Source of the DNA: JBDKVA01 sp039679375
GTDB lineage: Bacteria; Bacillota; Clostridia; Acetivibrionales; DTU013
Length of the DNA stretch: 13,312 nt
NCBI GenBank assembly: GCA_039679375.1
Contig: JBDKVA010000090.1
Coordinates: 1-13,312, forward strand
Direction: 5' to 3'
In this document: positions 5,916-13,312 of the stretch, in pieces
Layout: every line of letters begins with the position of its first letter
How positions within the stretch are numbered: the first letter of the stretch is position 1
The notes under the pieces: model-generated
Seen by the model: the letters and a program-made list of their open reading frames with translations, nothing else
Databases searched by the model: none
What the model was told of the DNA's origin: nothing
Program-made: the position numbers and the translations under genes

Positions 5916-7889
5916 TTAATTAATTTTGAAACCGTCGGTAATCTTTTTTAATTGCTGGGCTATGTCACCCAGATCGCGGCTGGTGTCAACGATATTTTGA
6001 ACAGCGGCCAGCTGATTTTGAGTTACTGCAGTCACTTGTTCAGCGGCGGCCGCTGATTCTTCCGTTATCGCGGATATGTTTCCTATGGCCTGCACGATTT
6101 CGTCTACAGAGGCCAACAATTCTTCAAAGGTGGCTGAAATATCTTGAATGGAATTGTCGATCTCGACAGCCCCCTTCTCGAGTTCTCTAAAAGCAGCAAT
6201 GTTATCACCCAGGGAGCGCCCCTGCTCTTGAATCAAAATATCCACCTGGTTTACTTCCTCAACAACCTGTCTCACTTGATCCTGAACCTCCCCTATTATG
6301 GATGCAATACGCATAGTCGCCTGGTTAGTGCCTTCAGCCAGTTTCTTGACCTCTTCAGCCACAACGGCAAAGCCCCTACCTAATTCACCAGCCCGGGCGG
6401 CTTCTATGGCCGCGTTTAATGCCAACAAGTTGGTTTGGCTGGCGATGTCAGCGATGACCGTAATGATTTCGCCTATTTGTTGAGTTTTAGAATCGAGATC
6501 ATTGATGACAACCGACACCTTGTTGGTTCGTTCCACGGTTAGTTCCATATCGTCTTTTTGGCGTTTTATCAATTCCGTTACCTTTTCAACGATCTTTTTA
6601 AAATTAACCGATTCTTGGGAAATCTTCTCTGTACTTTCTCCTACGGACTGCATTGCATAACCGACTTGATGGGCCAATTCGCTGGTTCGTCCCGCATCTT
6701 CTGCCTGTGAAACAGCGGCTTTAGCCACTTCTTCAGCACTAGAGCTGACCTGTTCCGACGCTCGCCCGGATTGTTCAGCCGACGATATCAGATTCCGTGA
6801 AGCGTTGAATAAAATATTAGCGCTGTCGGCAATTCTTTTAAAAGATTCTTTGAGGCTTTCGTTCATTTCCCCTAATGAGTTGGCCAGTATGCCGACTTCA
6901 GATTTGTCTTTACTCTTAATCGTCTGTGTCAAATCTCCCTGGGAAAGGCGAAGCGTAACACCGGTCATCTCGGCAAACGGTCGGGTTAATCTGCCGCTGA
7001 TGAACCAGAGCAGTACAGATAGGGCCAGCAGGGTAAAAACGGAGATTAATATCGTGTTCATAAGCATCTTATTCAAAGGCTGGTTTATCTCCTGCTGGGG
7101 AACGGATACCGAAACCGACCAACCAGTATATGAGATAGGCGTATGAGCCACAATTTTATCGATGCCATCGACTGATACGCTTGTAATTCCAGGCTCCTTA
7201 TTTTTCACTTTTTCGGCTATGCCGGAAAAACTGCTGCCCAGATCCTTCAGGCTCTTTTGGAGGATAAACTCCTTATCCGGGTGGCATACAAACACCCCGT
7301 TTTGGTCTGTAATCGTAGCATAACCGGTCTGCCCAACCTTCACCGATTTAACCATATCTGCCAGCTTATCAGCCTTTATGGTTGCCGCAACAACCCCGAC
7401 AACTTTTTGATCTTTATATATGGGAACGGCAATAGGCAAGACTACATTACCAGTTACTTTAGACAATACTGGCGAACCTACGTTAGACTTTCCTGCCATG
7501 GCCGCCTTAAAATAATCGCGGTCATTTAACTTGAAGTCTCGTTTTTCTCCACCGGCACCCAGGGGTGTGCCATCAGGCCAGATGACAAAGAAATTCTCTT
7601 GTTCAGAGGTAATATAACGCGACATCACTCCTGGAATCGCTGCTGCATCCATATTCATAATCTGATCAACCTTGGCGATGGCCTCGAACTGATTATAATA
7701 ACTCTGAATCCAGCTATCAATTTCACTTCCCGTAGACATAACCAGCCTTTGGCATTGATCCTGGATCTGAGCATTGACAATGCTCCTGCTGTTTAAGTAG
7801 GAAACTACACTTTGTCCAGTAAATGCAATAAAACAAGCGAATAGAATCCAAACCAACAGCTTAAACCTCAGGCTCTCCGTAAAATTCAT
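5916..7889 (-). CDS. Methyl-accepting chemotaxis protein (dCache sensor, HAMP, signalling domain)
   Basis: A 657-residue transmembrane chemoreceptor that would signal through CheW/CheA to the flagellar motor. In order: a membrane segment (about 10-30); an extracellular double-Cache domain (about 35-270, with NDRDYFKAAMAGKSNVGSPV typical of the membrane-distal half and VFVCHPDKE of the second half); a second membrane segment (about 278-298); HAMP (about 299-352); and a long coiled-coil signalling domain. The conserved hairpin tip lies at about 482-512 (IASQTNLLALNAAIEAARAG, then GRGFAVVAEEV). Q- and E-rich heptads flank it as possible methylation sites. The ATG at 7889 has an AGGGGG site. The ligand cannot be read from sequence. 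It is a single-gene unit ending in a strong terminator; no che gene is adjacent. Confidence 0.95.
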   Translation of the reverse strand: MNFTESLRFKLLVWILFACFIAFTGQSVVSYLNSRSIVNAQIQDQCQRLVMSTGSEIDSWIQSYYNQFEAIAKVDQIMNMDAAAIPGVMSRYITSEQENFFVIWPDGTPLGAGGEKRDFKLNDRDYFKAAMAGKSNVGSPVLSKVTGNVVLPIAVPIYKDQKVVGVVAATIKADKLADMVKSVKVGQTGYATITDQNGVFVCHPDKEFILQKSLKDLGSSFSGIAEKVKNKEPGITSVSVDGIDKIVAHTPISYTGWSVSVSVPQQEINQPLNKMLMNTILISVFTLLALSVLLWFISGRLTRPFAEMTGVTLRLSQGDLTQTIKSKDKSEVGILANSLGEMNESLKESFKRIADSANILFNASRNLISSAEQSGRASEQVSSSAEEVAKAAVSQAEDAGRTSELAHQVGYAMQSVGESTEKISQESVNFKKIVEKVTELIKRQKDDMELTVERTNKVSVVINDLDSKTQQIGEIITVIADIASQTNLLALNAAIEAARAGELGRGFAVVAEEVKKLAEGTNQATMRIASIIGEVQDQVRQVVEEVNQVDILIQEQGRSLGDNIAAFRELEKGAVEIDNSIQDISATFEELLASVDEIVQAIGNISAITEESAAAAEQVTAVTQNQLAAVQNIVDTSRDLGDIAQQLKKITDGFKIN

Positions 7890-8371
7890 ATTTTTACCCC
7901 CTATGCGTTTATTGCTTTATTGACATGAAATAATCAACAAATATATGAAAATGTGCGCAATAAACATAAGGACCGGAAATGACTTAGATATCAATAAGGG
8001 AAAACTGAAATAATATTATGAAATACAGCCATTATCAAGCATCCAGTTGTTAAGTCGTCGCACAAAATTAAACCCAATACTACTATGGCTTTGCAATTAG
8101 CATGCCATTTCTAGAAACCAATGGAAAACCATGTAAACCTCCAAATACACGCGATTATGGGATTAATTTTCAAACAGCCAACTGTACGAATAACGCTACA
8201 TATGTATGCTAAAGTGGGCACATTTAAAATGAAATGCCAGTCCCTTGAACCAACATATCGGGACTGGCATACAAATTGAATTATAAATAGGGCAATTTTA
8301 CATAAATGGCTTAAGCGATACAAAACGCGTTTTTTTGCTGATCTGGTTTATATCATTCAACCAGGAGTCAG
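7890..8371. other. Non-coding gap upstream of the chemoreceptor and GNAT genes
   Basis: About 480 nt without a supportable gene. A 9-bp inverted pair, GTTTATTGC (7907-7915) and GCAATAAAC (7957-7965), flanks the likely promoter region of the chemoreceptor. I found no convincing sigma-D (TAAA/GCCGATAA) or sigma-54 site for that gene. A minus-strand open frame at 8111-8323 has no ribosome site and no recognisable protein. A strong hairpin (8234-8270) and a palindrome AAAACGCGTTTT (8322-8333) are also present. Confidence 0.4.
8234..8270. repeat. Strong hairpin in the intergenic gap
   Basis: ATGCCAGTCCC (8234-8244) and GGGACTGGCAT (8260-8270) form a perfect 11-bp stem with a 15-nt loop. On the minus strand the stem is followed by TTCATTTT, a poor U-tract, and on the plus strand by ACAAATTG, so it is at best a weak minus-strand terminator. 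There is no gene upstream on that strand for it to terminate. It could belong to a small RNA or be a remnant of a lost gene. Confidence 0.45.
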
Positions 8372-8400
8372 TTGTTTATAGGATTGAAAAAAGGTATTAT
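8372..8400 (+). promoter_or_regulatory. Putative sigma-A promoter of the GNAT gene
   Basis: TTGTTT (8372-8377), a 17-nt spacer and TATTAT (8395-8400) stand 29 nt before the GNAT start codon, in a good arrangement for a vegetative promoter. An AAGGGGG ribosome site follows at about 8413-8419. Confidence 0.5.
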
Positions 8401-8429
8401 GAACCCATAAACAAGGGGGCATAATCGAA

Positions 8430-9007
8430 ATGCTTAATGAGTCCAGCATCGAAATCAGACCGGTTGATATGACAAACTGGGCCGACTTTGAGGCTTTCTT
8501 TGAATCGAAAGGAAAGCTGAACAATTGTTGGTGCATGGTCTGGCGAATGACCAAGGAAGAACTGAAAACCAACACCAGCGTGTGCCGGAAGGCGTTTATC
8601 AAAGCGTGTGGTCAGGTGTTCCGATTGGTCTTCTGGCTTACGCCGATGGATGTCCGATCGCATGGTGCTCCATCGCCCCCAGAGAGACACATCAAAGACT
8701 GGGCGGCGACGACGATATAGAAAACGTCTGGTCCATTACTTGCTTCTATATCGTGAGGGAATTTCGGGGTAAAGGGCTTGTACATCTTCTGATTGATTAC
8801 GCTAGGACATACGCCAAAAACAATGGCGCGAAGTATCTGGAAGCTTATCCCGTCGATCCAGAATCCCCAAGCTATCGGTTTATGGGCTTCGTATCGACGT
8901 TTGAAAAAGAAGGTTTCCGTTATATCAAAGATGCGGGCACAAGACGCCATGTAATGATCTGCCGCTGTGACCCTGAAGATTTCGGTTTGGAAGGCAGAGG
9001 CAATTAG
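8430..9007 (+). pseudogene. GNAT-family N-acetyltransferase, broken by a frameshift
   Basis: The first frame starts at the ATG at 8430 (AAGGGGG ribosome site) and reads IEIRPVDMTNWADFEAFFES, then WCMVWRM and TSVCRKAFIK. It then loses the family pattern at about 8600-8615. From there the frame one base back continues as SGVPIGLLAYADGCPIAWCS, then IAPRETHQRLGG and WSITCFYIVREFRGKGLVHL. That last stretch contains the acetyl-CoA pyrophosphate-binding R-G-K-G loop. The protein ends with SPSYRFMGF and RRHVMICRC. Together they give a full-length product of about 190 residues, so a one-base loss (or a small indel) is the only visible damage. The subfamily is small and has no function I can name with certainty; acetyl transfer from acetyl-CoA is inferred. 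The gene stands alone on the plus strand, with a permease fragment abutting its 3' end. Confidence 0.75.
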
Positions 9008-9042
9008 ACCATGGATAGCGCGGAGGCTGTAAACCGCTCTTT

Positions 9043-9389
9043 GCGGAATATTCCGCCTCTCCACTTTCAAGATCCTGTTTGGCGGCAGCAAGCTGCGCCT
9101 CACCTTTTGCTATTTGCGCGGCATTGGCATTGTATCCTGCCCACCCCTGTGCAAGGCTATTTTTAGCCGCTACAAGCCCGGCCAGCTGGTCGTACTGCGC
9201 CTCTATCATTTTCAGTTTGTTGATATCATCTGAAGCGGAAGTATCGGCTGCAGCCAAACCGTTGATGCGAAAGGTATAATCTTTATCCTCGACTGATCCC
9301 GCCGCATCTACCGTATAGCTTGCCATAACTCCGGAAACGCCATCGGTATTCCTTATTGCTTCCCTAGATATTGTCAATGTTATACATCT
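9043..9389 (-). pseudogene. Internal fragment of an FtsX-like ABC transporter permease
   Basis: The open frame reads ISREAIRNTDGVSGVMASYT and DYTFRINGL, followed by IEAQYDQLAGLVAAKNSLAQ and QIAKGEAQLAAAKQDLESGE. The first part resembles the extracytoplasmic region of large FtsX/MacB-type permeases of Firmicutes. The second resembles the long coiled coil that such proteins carry (repeats of Q-L-x-x-A/G and L-x-x-G-x-x-x-Y). There is no proper start: the frame opens at a stop near 9390, and its first possible codon is a TTG without a ribosome site. The likeness ends near 9048, after which the frame runs into the antisense of the GNAT gene. No membrane helices or ATPase partner remain. It is thus a gene scrap, probably left by a rearrangement. 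The family call is moderately sure. Confidence 0.5.
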
Positions 9390-9449
9390 TTATTGCTTAA
9401 TATCGTTGTCGGTATGAAATGGTCTGCGTTTCATAAAAGAATCTCTTAT

Positions 9450-11540
9450 CTACTTTGTGTTTTTTCGGAAATCAAATACCACCTGTCCTTTTTCAATTTT
9501 CAAAGCAGTATCAAATACTTTTCCGGCTTTTGATTTAAAGCCTTTTAAAACGGCAGTTTTACCTTCTCTAAGTAGTTTTTTAGCCTGATTCTCGCTGATT
9601 TTCATTCCGGCGATAAGCTTCCAGATCACAAATTGGCAGCCATCCCTCCAACCGGAACAACCATAGCCTTTCTGGCCTTCAAGCACTGGCCTACCGCAGA
9701 CTGGACAGGGCCCTATATAATTAACGGCATCATTCCCGCCCGGACTTGGAGCGGAATCTTTAGCTATTAAGTTGGAAATAATCTGACCGGTAAATTCCTT
9801 TATCTCCTGCATAAAAACATCTCTTTCATACTGCCCTTTTTCGATATCAGCCAGCTTCTTCTCCCATTCCGCCGTCAGCTCCGGGTCCTTCAGTTCCGAT
9901 GTAACAATATCTATAAGATGCTTTCCTTTATCGGTAGGAATCAGGGTCTTCTTTTGACGCTCTATGTATCCAACCGAAATTAACTTTTCAATGATCGCCG
10001 CCCTGGTGGCCGGCGTGCCCAATCCTTTCCCGGCCATGGCTTCCCGCAACTCCTCATCGTCAATTCTGCGACCGGCGTTTTCCATGGCGCTCAGTAAATC
10101 TGCTTCAGTATATCTTTTGGGCGGCTTGGTCTCCTTATCAAAGATCTCCGCTTTCTCTAATTGGAGAGCCTGGTTTAGGACTACGGCGGGCAGGGTTGGC
10201 TCCTGGTTCTCTTCGTCATCAGTCGGTACATTGCCATACAATACCTTCCAGCCAGGTTCTGCTATCACTCGGCCCCGGCTGACAAATGTCTCGCCACAAC
10301 AGGTAGTTATTACAGTGGTTCGTCTAATTTTGGCCGGCGGCAGGAATATCGCAACCATGCGTTTGGCGATCAGCATATATATCTGCTCTTCTTGGGGGCT
10401 CATCTTAACCGGCACGCAATCAGTTACCACTATGGCGGTATGATCGGTGACTTTTTTGTCATTAACGTATCTCTTATCTTTTATCATCCTCGTCTTTATT
10501 TCATTAATTACCGTTCCCAAAGCGGTATTCATCAAGGCATTCAATCTTTCCGGCAATGTAGCTGCCATATCCGCTGTCAAATACCTGCTGTCGGTCCTGG
10601 GATAGGTAATCAAATGATTTTCATACAGTTTTTGCGCAATATTAAGCGTCTGTTCAGCCGTAAAGCCGTATTTTTTATTGGCCTCTTTCTGGAGGTCATT
10701 GAGGTTGAACAATTGGGGCGGCTTCTCCTGAACTTCTTTTTGCTTTACATCAGTTATTGTTGCCAGGGAGCCAGGAACCAAAAGTTCAAGGATCTCTTCC
10801 GCCTGGGCCCGGTGGCTAAAACGGTCTTTCTTGCCTTTGAACCATTTACCCTTGAAGTTTAACTCGCTGTTTATAACGAAAAGTCCTTCAATTTCAAAAT
10901 ACGGGGAAGGGGTAAAGTTCTCAATTTCTCTTTCCCGATTGACGATAATGGCCAGGGTGGGGGTTTGAACACGTCCAACCGTCAACTTGTCGCCAAACTG
11001 AACCGTAAAACCTCGGGTGGCGTTAATTCCGACTATCCAATCTGCTTGACTGCGTGATATTGCAGCCTGGGCCAGGTTTTGCATCTCTGAATCCGGCCTT
11101 AGATTATCAAAAGCACTTCGAATGGCTGCCGGAGTGGTTTCGGACAACCAGAGACGAGAGTGAGGTTTGCTGCATTTAAGAAATTGAATTATATATCTAA
11201 ATATCAGTTCTCCTTCCCGCGCCGCATCGCAGCCATTGATAAGCCTATCAACATCCTGCCTTTTGATTAGATCGCGCAGAATTTTCAACTGTTTCAGGGA
11301 AGCTTGCTTGGGACGTAATTGAAAAGGCTCAGGAATAACCGGAAGCATACTAATGCTCCATCGCTGAAGCTTTTCATCATAATCCTGAGGCATAGCCAGC
11401 TCTAAGAGATGTCCCACCGCCCATGAGATGATCAGGTTGCCCCCCTCAAGAAAGCCGTCGTGTTTATTGAATCTTTCAGGGAGGGATTTGGCTATATCCT
11501 GGGCTACCGAAGGTTTTTCGGTGATAAGTAAAGTTTTCAT
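9450..11540 (-). CDS. topB: DNA topoisomerase III (type IA)
   Basis: A 696-residue type IA topoisomerase, the usual length for bacterial Topo III, which cuts one DNA strand and passes another to relax or decatenate DNA. The N-terminal Toprim domain shows KTLLITEKPSVAQDIA (2-17) and CDAAREGELIFRYI (104-117), with the metal-binding DxxxEGE pattern. WLSETTPAAI and SRSQADWIVGINATRG follow, then VGRVQTPTLAIIVNRE. The catalytic tyrosine is Tyr313 in LITYPRTDSRYL. GKGLGTPATRAAIIEKLI lies near the end of the core. The C-terminal tail has a four-Cys zinc-finger-like motif (CPVCG at about 612, then CSGWRDGC) and a basic end that binds DNA. The ATG at 11540 has an AGGAG site 6 nt upstream; an in-frame extension of 29 codons to 11627 lacks one and lies inside the leader. 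Confidence 0.97.
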   Translation of the reverse strand: MKTLLITEKPSVAQDIAKSLPERFNKHDGFLEGGNLIISWAVGHLLELAMPQDYDEKLQRWSISMLPVIPEPFQLRPKQASLKQLKILRDLIKRQDVDRLINGCDAAREGELIFRYIIQFLKCSKPHSRLWLSETTPAAIRSAFDNLRPDSEMQNLAQAAISRSQADWIVGINATRGFTVQFGDKLTVGRVQTPTLAIIVNREREIENFTPSPYFEIEGLFVINSELNFKGKWFKGKKDRFSHRAQAEEILELLVPGSLATITDVKQKEVQEKPPQLFNLNDLQKEANKKYGFTAEQTLNIAQKLYENHLITYPRTDSRYLTADMAATLPERLNALMNTALGTVINEIKTRMIKDKRYVNDKKVTDHTAIVVTDCVPVKMSPQEEQIYMLIAKRMVAIFLPPAKIRRTTVITTCCGETFVSRGRVIAEPGWKVLYGNVPTDDEENQEPTLPAVVLNQALQLEKAEIFDKETKPPKRYTEADLLSAMENAGRRIDDEELREAMAGKGLGTPATRAAIIEKLISVGYIERQKKTLIPTDKGKHLIDIVTSELKDPELTAEWEKKLADIEKGQYERDVFMQEIKEFTGQIISNLIAKDSAPSPGGNDAVNYIGPCPVCGRPVLEGQKGYGCSGWRDGCQFVIWKLIAGMKISENQAKKLLREGKTAVLKGFKSKAGKVFDTALKIEKGQVVFDFRKNTK

Positions 11541-11635
11541 ATATATCTCCTGTTTATACAACAAGCCGGTACTGTGGAGTAAGACTTTTGCTTTTACAAA
11601 AAAAATAATTAAGGCTGCAGTTGCCATCCGGCAAT

Positions 11636-11664
11636 ATTATAGTTGATGAGTGCATTCCTGCCAA
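11636..11664 (-). promoter_or_regulatory. Sigma-A promoter of topB
   Basis: On the minus strand TTGGCA (11659-11664), a 17-nt spacer and TATAAT (11636-11641) form a near-consensus vegetative promoter. It would give a leader of about 90 nt before the topB start; the leader contains a run of eight T but no convincing stem ahead of it. It lies about 280 nt from the divergent sigma-54 promoter. Confidence 0.75.
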
Positions 11665-11941
11665 CAAAATATTCCAGGTCTCCTAATTCAAAATGCCAAC
11701 TGAGCTCCCATACCTTGTTTCACATAGCAGCTATGCATGCCACCCGGTATAAAGTCTGATAGCATAATTAGGGCTTTTCACTTTTCTCCAATATGCAAAA
11801 TATTCTCATTATTTCCTGAAGAATTAAACAAAAATACATTCCTTCTTGTAAGCCATAAGCTCCCCCAAACAACACCTCATTTCGCAAAGACAGGCCGCTC
11901 GATATCGCCCCATATATAAAGACAGTCAGGTCTATTACTGA
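11665..11941. other. Divergent intergenic region, possible enhancer zone for the sigma-54 promoter
   Basis: No gene is supportable in this stretch. Two small dyads lie at distances compatible with upstream activator sites: CATAG-CAG-CTATG (11723-11735) and AATAT-GCAAA-ATATT (11790-11804), roughly 240 and 170 nt before the predicted start. Neither matches an activator site that I know. The short plus-strand frame at 11737-11919 has no ribosome site and no recognisable product. Confidence 0.35.
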
Positions 11942-11958
11942 TGGCACGCCTCTTGCAT
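11942..11958 (+). promoter_or_regulatory. Sigma-54 (RpoN) -24/-12 promoter of the CoA transferase gene
   Basis: TGGCACGCCTCTTGCAT matches the sigma-54 consensus TGGCACG-N4-TTGCW at every fixed position. The GG of the -24 element is at 11943-11944 and the GC of the -12 element at 11955-11956, the required 10 nt between them. The transcript would begin at about 11967, leaving a short leader to the start codon. Transcription would need an ATP-dependent enhancer-binding activator, which is not encoded in the window. Confidence 0.88.
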
Positions 11959-12001
11959 AACTATCGGAGAAACTTAACAGGAAATGAGGCTAAGATTCAG
12001 T

Positions 12002-13288
12002 ATGGAAAGATGGAAAATCATCGAACGCGTTCCTGCGCCAGCTTTTGCCTCCGTATATGGACCGCTGACCGGCATGAGAGTATTGTGCAACGGGACGATA
12101 AACGCGGCACCCTTTGCAGCTACCATGCTCAGTGACTTTGGAGCGGAGGTTATACAAATTGAGCGACCCAACATAGGCGATCCAGGCCGCGGGCAGGCTC
12201 CCCAGGTAGTTAACGAAGGTAAAGCGATAAGCGCGGTATTCATTCAGAATGGAAGAAACCGGTTAAGCTTTACCCTGAATACGAATTTGAATTATCCGGA
12301 ATCCAAAGAGATTTTTCTATCTCTTATCAAAAATGTGGACGTATGGATAGAGAACATGGTTTGGATTGGTAAACTGGGCATTACTGATGAGATGTTGCTG
12401 GAAGTCAATCCCAAGTTAATAATCTGTCATGTAAGCGGTTTTGGAAGGCCGCAATTTGGTGGAGATCCGGAAATTTGCAATAAACCTTCCTATGACCCTA
12501 TCGGCCAGGCGGAAAGCGGTTCAATGTTTCTTAACGGTTTTCCCGAGCCACAACCGGTGTTGAGGTCAGGCGCGTTTATAAACGATTATATTACGGCAAT
12601 TTTCGCAGCCTTTGGGATTGTGGCCGCTTATGTAAACGTCCAAAATACTGGCCAGGGTCAAGTAATTGACGTATCTCAGGCTGAGTCAGGAGCACGGATA
12701 CTGGACGATGCTTTTTCCGCCTGGATAAATGCTGGATGGCTCAAAAAAAGGAATGGCAACAAGGTCCCGGTTTTCCAGCCCGGTAACACCTACAAGACAA
12801 AGGACGGAAAATATGGGTTGGTAGGCGCTTATGGCCGCGATGTTTATGAACGCTGTTTGAAGTCAATGAATATAGATGTCGAAAAATTCCCCTACCTGGA
12901 AGCAGGATGCTCTCAAGAGGCAGTAAATTCACCGCTCGGCCGGGAGTTGGAACGCCGGGTAGAAGAATTTGTGACCAGTCACGATTCCCATTACCTGTAT
13001 GAAAACTTTAAAAATTTTAATGTTCCATTTGCTACGGCCAGGAATGCCCAGGAAATATATGAAGATCCGCACTGGCACGGCAGGAATAATTTCGTCAAAT
13101 ATGTGGATGAGACTCTTGGCAAAGAAGTAGAAGCTTTTGGCATTGCCCCCAAGATGAGCAAGACCCCTGGACAGGTATGGCGGGGAGCTCCCACCCTTGG
13201 TCAGGACACGGCGGCAATCCTTAGCAGGCTATTGGGCTACAGCGACGATGAAATCGCTGCATTAAAAGGCAAAGGCATTATTGATTGA
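12002..13288 (+). CDS. CaiB/BaiF family III CoA transferase (CaiB-like)
   Basis: A 428-residue family III CoA transferase, which moves CoA between carboxylic acids through a mixed anhydride on an aspartate. From memory of E. coli CaiB the match is collinear. YGPLTGMRVLCNGT is the N-terminal strand. DFGAEVIQIERPNIGDPGRG is the CoA-binding region. NPKLIICHVSGFG and YDPIGQAESG come next, then AFINDYITAIFAAFG. The Asp of NDY (residue 195) lines up with the catalytic Asp169 of CaiB. The end, PGQVWRGAPTLGQDTAAILS, is very CaiB-like. Carnitine/crotonobetaine or another betaine-type acid is a reasonable substrate guess, not shown. Two ATGs are possible, 11984 and 12002; the second is used because AGGA lies only 1-2 nt from the first and GAGG lies 12 nt before the second. 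Transcription is from the sigma-54 site. Operon partners would be beyond the right edge. Confidence 0.92.
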   Translation: MERWKIIERVPAPAFASVYGPLTGMRVLCNGTINAAPFAATMLSDFGAEVIQIERPNIGDPGRGQAPQVVNEGKAISAVFIQNGRNRLSFTLNTNLNYPESKEIFLSLIKNVDVWIENMVWIGKLGITDEMLLEVNPKLIICHVSGFGRPQFGGDPEICNKPSYDPIGQAESGSMFLNGFPEPQPVLRSGAFINDYITAIFAAFGIVAAYVNVQNTGQGQVIDVSQAESGARILDDAFSAWINAGWLKKRNGNKVPVFQPGNTYKTKDGKYGLVGAYGRDVYERCLKSMNIDVEKFPYLEAGCSQEAVNSPLGRELERRVEEFVTSHDSHYLYENFKNFNVPFATARNAQEIYEDPHWHGRNNFVKYVDETLGKEVEAFGIAPKMSKTPGQVWRGAPTLGQDTAAILSRLLGYSDDEIAALKGKGIID

Positions 13289-13312
13289 GTTTAAGAAATG
13301 GGTGGGTTCGCT

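Noticed and set aside
8111..8323. 70-residue minus-strand open frame in the large gap
   Set aside because: No ribosome site, no recognisable sequence, and it contains the strong hairpin; composition looks like non-coding DNA.
9413..9435. Hairpin TATGAAA/TTTCATA after topB as its terminator
   Set aside because: The stem is only 7 bp and AT-rich, with no T-run after it on the minus strand.
9964..10862. Two overlapping plus-strand open frames opposite topB
   Set aside because: Antisense shadows of the topoisomerase coding sequence without ribosome sites.
11541..11627. 29-codon N-terminal extension of topB
   Set aside because: It has no ribosome site, starts next to the -10 box of the predicted promoter, and type IA enzymes normally begin with the KTLLITEKPS strand.

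Overview
The window looks like chromosomal DNA of an anaerobic, endospore-former-type Firmicute, perhaps a Sporomusaceae or Desulfosporosinus-like relative. This rests on strong AGGAGG-type ribosome sites, a moderate G+C content, TTG and ATG starts, a stand-alone dCache chemoreceptor, a YhfC-type membrane protease, and a CaiB-like CoA transferase behind a sigma-54 promoter. The taxonomic guess is inference; no rRNA or other marker gene is present. No tRNA, rRNA, CRISPR array or complete insertion sequence was seen.

Positions 1-1940 (all minus strand) hold regulators mixed with gene remnants. In order they are the 5' end of a short-chain dehydrogenase running off the left edge, a frameshifted N-terminal scrap of an NAD(P)-binding epimerase-type protein, an intact TetR regulator with a palindrome over its own promoter, an intact ArsR-type regulator, and a 35-codon stump of a DtxR/MntR-type regulator that still has a good ribosome site.

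Positions 1938-5730 (minus strand) look like one transcription unit. A perfect TTGACA-17-TATAAT promoter lies between two perfect 20-bp inverted arms. It drives a WHG-type TetR regulator, a membrane-anchored S33 alpha/beta hydrolase, a broken CPBP (CAAX-protease-like) gene, a five-helix membrane protein, and a YhfC-family intramembrane metalloprotease. The last may be a separate unit, because a 127-nt gap with a weak hairpin precedes it. The repressor probably controls its own gene and the membrane-protein genes behind it. The substrate and inducer cannot be read from the sequence.

Positions 5774-7965 hold a methyl-accepting chemotaxis protein with its own terminator. A gap of about 540 nt follows with one strong hairpin. 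Next come a plus-strand GNAT acetyltransferase gene broken by a frameshift and, directly against it, an orphan internal piece of an FtsX-like ABC permease on the minus strand.

Positions 9450-13288 hold an intact DNA topoisomerase III (minus strand, good sigma-A promoter). Divergent from it is a CaiB/BaiF family III CoA transferase preceded by a textbook sigma-54 (-24/-12) site. Its activator gene is not in the window.

The two main observations are the sigma-54-controlled CoA transferase and the operator-locked TetR cluster with members of two unrelated intramembrane protease families. The number of broken genes is also notable: at least five in 13 kb, three of them with single-base frameshifts. 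This points either to a decaying accessory region or to indel errors in the assembly.
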